The notes under the pieces: model-generated | Seen by the model: the letters and a program-made list of their open reading frames with translations, nothing else | What the model was told of the DNA's origin: nothing | The model's database searches: none | Shown here: positions 60,844 to 64,000 of the stretch, piece by piece | How positions within the stretch are numbered: position 1 is the stretch's first letter | Layout: every line of letters begins with the position of its first letter | Made by a program: the position numbers and the translations under genes | DNA from: Lachnospiraceae bacterium | GTDB taxonomy: Bacteria; Bacillota; Clostridia; Lachnospirales; Lachnospiraceae | Reading direction: 5' to 3' | Assembly: GCA_021770755.1 (NCBI GenBank) | Contig: JAETQI010000019.1 | Location: 1 to 64,000, forward strand | Length of the DNA stretch: 64,000 nucleotides

Positions 60844-62067
60844 ATGAAACAGATACAGGGCGGCGTGACTGCCGCGAAGGGTTTTGAGGCAGCAGGCACA
60901 GCGGCAAACATAAAATATACGGGCAGGATGGACATGGCGCTGATCTACAGCAGTGAACCGTGCAGAGCCGCGGGGACGTTCACGACAAACGTGGTGAAAG
61001 CGGCGCCTGTCCTGTGGGATAAGGAGATCGTGGACAACAGCCCTTACGCGCAGGCGGTGGTCGTGAATGCCGGGATCGCGAATGCGTGTACGGGAAAGCA
61101 GGGCATGGATTACTGCCGCGAGGAGGCGCAGACGGTGTCCGGACTGCTGAACATTCCCGAAAATGCCGTGCTGGTAGGGTCTACGGGCGTGATCGGCATG
61201 CAGCTTCCGATGGACCGTATCAACGAGGGGATCCGAAAGCTCGCGGCGGTTAAGGACAGCTCGCTCGAGGCGGGGACGACGGCGTCAAAGGCGATCATGA
61301 CGACTGATACGGTCAATAAAGAGATCGCAGTCACCATCGAGCTTGACGGTAAGACAGTGACCGTCGGCGGCATGAGCAAAGGTTCGGGCATGATCCACCC
61401 GAATATGTGCACGATGCTTGCCTACATCACGACGGACGCGGCGATCAGCAAAACGCTCCTGCAGGAGGCGCTGAGCAGCAGTATTGTTGATTCCTTCAAT
61501 ATGATATCGGTCGATGGCGATACATCGACAAACGATACCTGTCTGGTGCTGGCAAACGGTCTGGCGGGCAACGCTGAGATCGCGGAAAAGGGCGAGGCAT
61601 ATGACAGATTCTGTGAGGCGCTTCATTTTGTCAATACCTGGCTTGCGAAAAAGATGGCAGGGGACGGCGAGGGTGCGACGGCTTTGTTTGAGACGACGGT
61701 CGTCAATGCCGCGACAAAGCAGGAGGCGAGGATCCTGGCAAAGTCGGTGATCGGTTCGAGTCTGTGCAAGGCGGCGATCTACGGTCATGATGCGAACTTC
61801 GGCAGGTTTTTGTGCGCGCTCGGGTATTCGGGTGTGCAGTTTGACCCGGAGAAGGTGGCGCTTTTCTTTGAGAGCAAGGCTGGAAAAATGCTGATCTACA
61901 AGGACGGCGCGGCGACGGACTACAGCGAGGACGAGGCGACGAAGATATTGTCGGAGCCGGAGGTAACGGTGCTCGTCGACATGAAGATGGGCACAGAGAC
62001 TGCGACGGCGTGGGGCTGTGATCTGACGTATGACTACGTGAAGATCAACGCGGATTATCGTTCGTAG
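60844..62067 (+). CDS. argJ: Bifunctional glutamate N-acetyltransferase/amino-acid acetyltransferase
   Basis: A 407-residue ArgJ that recycles the acetyl group from N-acetylornithine to glutamate and may also make N-acetylglutamate. The self-cleavage site is present: KGSGMIHPNMCTMLAYITTD near residues 180-199, with the nucleophile threonine in CTML. GIANACTGKQG and the terminal CDLTYDYVKINADYRS belong to the family. Length is normal. The ATG follows AAAGGAAG. It starts the argJ-argB-argD run. Confidence 0.96.
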   Translation: MKQIQGGVTAAKGFEAAGTAANIKYTGRMDMALIYSSEPCRAAGTFTTNVVKAAPVLWDKEIVDNSPYAQAVVVNAGIANACTGKQGMDYCREEAQTVSGLLNIPENAVLVGSTGVIGMQLPMDRINEGIRKLAAVKDSSLEAGTTASKAIMTTDTVNKEIAVTIELDGKTVTVGGMSKGSGMIHPNMCTMLAYITTDAAISKTLLQEALSSSIVDSFNMISVDGDTSTNDTCLVLANGLAGNAEIAEKGEAYDRFCEALHFVNTWLAKKMAGDGEGATALFETTVVNAATKQEARILAKSVIGSSLCKAAIYGHDANFGRFLCALGYSGVQFDPEKVALFFESKAGKMLIYKDGAATDYSEDEATKILSEPEVTVLVDMKMGTETATAWGCDLTYDYVKINADYRS

Positions 62068-62194
62068 GAACTGAGAAGGTATAACGCAGACAGAAGGCTG
62101 TTCAACGGTCTGAGCGACAGGTTTGGCAGTCTGGCATAGCAGGATAAAAGTATTATATAAAAACAGATCCTATAGAAAGGAATATGGAATAAAA

Positions 62195-63100
62195 ATGAAC
62201 GAACAGGATATGAACAAGGTTCTGTCAAAGGCGGAGGTCTTGATCGAGGCACTCCCCTACATACAGAAATTTAACAGGAAATATATCGTCGTGAAGTACG
62301 GCGGGAGCGCCATGAGCAACGAGGAGCTGCAGAAAAACGTCATCAAGGACGTGACGCTCCTGAAACTGGTTGGATTTAAGCCGATCATCGTGCACGGCGG
62401 CGGCAAGGAGATCAGCCGCTGGGTGGAGAAGGTCGGCATGGAGGCGAGGTTTGTGAACGGTCTGCGCGTCACGGACGATGCGACCATGGAGATCGCGGAG
62501 ATGGTGCTGAACAAGGTCAACAAAAGCCTTGTGACGATGGTGCAGGAGCTTGGCGTGAAGGCTGTGGGCGTCAGCGGGAAGGACGGCGGTCTGCTGAAAG
62601 TGGACAAAAAGTACGCGGACGGACAGGACATCGGTTTTGTGGGAGATATCCGGGAGGTCAACCCCAAGGTGCTGTTTGACCTGATCGAGAAGGATTTTCT
62701 GCCGATCGTCGCACCGATCGGGCTTGATGACAATTTTCAGACGTACAACATCAATGCGGACGATGCGGCGTGCGCCATCGCAAAGGCTGTGGGTGCGGAG
62801 AAGCTTGCATTTCTGACCGATATCGAAGGTTTGTATAAAGACATCAATGACAAGTCTTCCTTTATCTCGAGGATCTCGGCGTCGCAGGCGGAGCGGCTGA
62901 TTGAGGATGGCTTTATCGGCGGCGGCATGCTGCCAAAGCTCGGCAACTGCACCAGCGCGATTAAAAACGGCGTAAACCGCGTGCATATCCTTGACGGGCG
63001 GATCCCGCACTGCCTGCTGCTGGAGATCTTTACCAGAGACGGTATCGGAACGGCGATCGTCAAGGACGAGGATCTGGAGCACATGGATAAGGAAGTATAG
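62195..63100 (+). CDS. argB: Acetylglutamate kinase
   Basis: A 301-residue amino-acid kinase that phosphorylates N-acetylglutamate. Blocks are [11 protein letters not shown] near 29-39, [12 protein letters not shown] near 64-75, [11 protein letters not shown] near 125-135, [24 protein letters not shown] near 190-213 split over two strands, and [19 protein letters not shown] near 243-261. An N-terminal helix of about 25 residues, absent in short ArgB forms, is typical of arginine-sensitive enzymes, so feedback inhibition is likely. The AAAGG site is 14 bases away. Confidence 0.96.
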   Translation: MNEQDMNKVLSKAEVLIEALPYIQKFNRKYIVVKYGGSAMSNEELQKNVIKDVTLLKLVGFKPIIVHGGGKEISRWVEKVGMEARFVNGLRVTDDATMEIAEMVLNKVNKSLVTMVQELGVKAVGVSGKDGGLLKVDKKYADGQDIGFVGDIREVNPKVLFDLIEKDFLPIVAPIGLDDNFQTYNINADDAACAIAKAVGAEKLAFLTDIEGLYKDINDKSSFISRISASQAERLIEDGFIGGGMLPKLGNCTSAIKNGVNRVHILDGRIPHCLLLEIFTRDGIGTAIVKDEDLEHMDKEV

Positions 63101-63119
63101 GATAAATGGAGATCAGACT

Positions 63120-64000
63120 ATGAATATGAAAGAATACATTGACGAGGCAGAGTCCGCGCTGCTTCACACGTACAATCGTTATCAGATCGTGTGGGATAAG
63201 GGCGACGGTATGTACCTGTACGATATCGAGGGGAAGAAATATCTTGATTTCGTGGCGGGGATCGCGGTGTTTGCGCTTGGATACAATAACAAGGCATACA
63301 ATGATGCGCTCAAAGCACAGATCGACAAGGTGATCCACACGTCAAACTATTATTATAATATTCCGGCGATCGAGGCGGCGAAGAAGCTCAAGAAGATCTC
63401 CGGCATGGATCGCGTTTTTTTCACGAACAGCGGTGCGGAGGCGGTCGAGGGTGCCTTGAAGGCTGCGAGGAAGTATGCATTTTTGCAGGACGGGCACACG
63501 GATCACGAGATCATTGCCATGAACCATTCTTTTCATGGCAGGACTTTCGGCGCGCTGTCCGTGACGGGCAATCCGCATTACAGGGAGGCGTTTGAGCCGA
63601 TGATCGGCAACGTTAAATTTGCGGATTTCAATGATTTTGAGAGTGTCAGGGCACAGGTGACGGACAAGACCTGCGCGGTCATCTTTGAGACGGTGCAGGG
63701 AGAGGGCGGCATCTATCCGACGGAGGAGGCGTTCATGCGGCAGGTGCGGGCGCTCTGCGACGAGAGGGATATCCTGCTCATTCTCGACGAGATCCAGTGC
63801 GGCATGGGGCGGACGGGAACGATGTACGCGTGGCAGCGCTACGGCGTAAAGCCGGATATCATGACGAGTGCCAAGGCGGTCGGCTGCGGCGTTCCTGTCG
63901 GAGCATTCATGATGACAGAGCGCGTGGCGCAGCACTCCCTGACGAGCGGCGATCACGGTACGACTTACGGCGGCAACCCGCTTGCGTGTGCGGCGGTCTC
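63120..64000 (+). CDS. argD: Acetylornithine aminotransferase (truncated at window end)
   Basis: The frame starts at ATG 63120 behind GGAG, 19 bases after argB, and remains open to the right edge (293 codons). It has FFTNSGAEAVEGALKAARKYA near 100-119, the aspartate motif ILDEIQCGMGRTG near 220-232 and a PLP lysine in SAKAVGCGVPVGAF near 251-264. The GTTYGGNPLACAAV block closes the visible part. It transfers the amino group from glutamate to N-acetylglutamate semialdehyde. About 100 residues should follow outside the window. Confidence 0.94.
   Translation, partial: MNMKEYIDEAESALLHTYNRYQIVWDKGDGMYLYDIEGKKYLDFVAGIAVFALGYNNKAYNDALKAQIDKVIHTSNYYYNIPAIEAAKKLKKISGMDRVFFTNSGAEAVEGALKAARKYAFLQDGHTDHEIIAMNHSFHGRTFGALSVTGNPHYREAFEPMIGNVKFADFNDFESVRAQVTDKTCAVIFETVQGEGGIYPTEEAFMRQVRALCDERDILLILDEIQCGMGRTGTMYAWQRYGVKPDIMTSAKAVGCGVPVGAFMMTERVAQHSLTSGDHGTTYGGNPLACAAV

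Overview
The window looks like chromosomal DNA of a spore-forming, Gram-positive member of the Clostridia, most likely Lachnospiraceae. Supporting signs are spoVAD and spoVAE genes, a DUF5721-type protein, strong AGGAGG-type ribosome binding sites with frequent GTG and TTG starts, two membrane-anchored GH25 muramidases, LytTR and DegV proteins, and ArgR/AhrC-type ARG boxes. The species cannot be named from the sequence alone. No rRNA, tRNA, insertion sequence, prophage or CRISPR array was seen. Nearly all genes up to 55.1 kb lie on the + strand.

Region 1 (1-42.4 kb) is a very large cell-surface polysaccharide locus. It opens with the tail of an unknown protein and a six-gene module (0.2-5.9 kb): two GtrB-like membrane glycosyltransferases, an FAD oxidoreductase, an NAD-dependent epimerase, a TIM-barrel sugar isomerase and a soluble glycosyltransferase. 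A promoter at 5.96 kb then starts a polyprenyl-phosphate sugar-phosphotransferase and a WecG/TagA-type transferase. These are followed by a YdjC-type deacetylase, an SGNH lipoprotein hydrolase, two polytopic membrane proteins and a pair of ArnE/ArnF-like small transporters. Next come two GH25 muramidases interleaved with rmlB, rmlA and rmlC (dTDP-rhamnose, no rmlD seen), then a Wzm/Wzt ABC exporter. A protein fusing a methyltransferase to a kinase-like domain (WbdD-like) and three paralogous large GT2 enzymes complete that block. The last part holds phosphoglucomutase, GtrA, more GT2 enzymes, a second polyprenyl-phosphate transferase, an LCP ligase with a basic cytoplasmic tail, and glmS.

The logic of region 1 is precursor supply (pgm, rmlBAC, glmS), lipid-linked initiation (two transferases), chain assembly (GT2 set), possible termination by the methyltransferase-kinase, export by Wzm/Wzt whose Wzt carries an extra C-terminal domain, and attachment to peptidoglycan by LCP. 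Wall remodelling by GH25 enzymes may accompany this. The termination step is inferred.

Region 2 (42.4-55.1 kb) is mixed housekeeping: an HtrA-type protease, a divergent ClpX-like unfoldase, a YczE/YitT-type membrane protein, a methyltransferase, a TPR-DUF4037 protein, trpS, spoVAD, two small unknown proteins, RidA, shikimate kinase and spoVAE. spoVAD and spoVAE are separated and spoVAC is not present.

Region 3 (55.1-64 kb) carries genes on both strands. It has a DUF5721 protein, DegV, an orphan LytTR regulator, DUF1294, argG (minus strand), a GNAT acetyltransferase, a NUDIX hydrolase, and argJ-argB-argD running off the right end. ARG boxes and a clear promoter lie upstream of argG, and another clear promoter precedes argJ.
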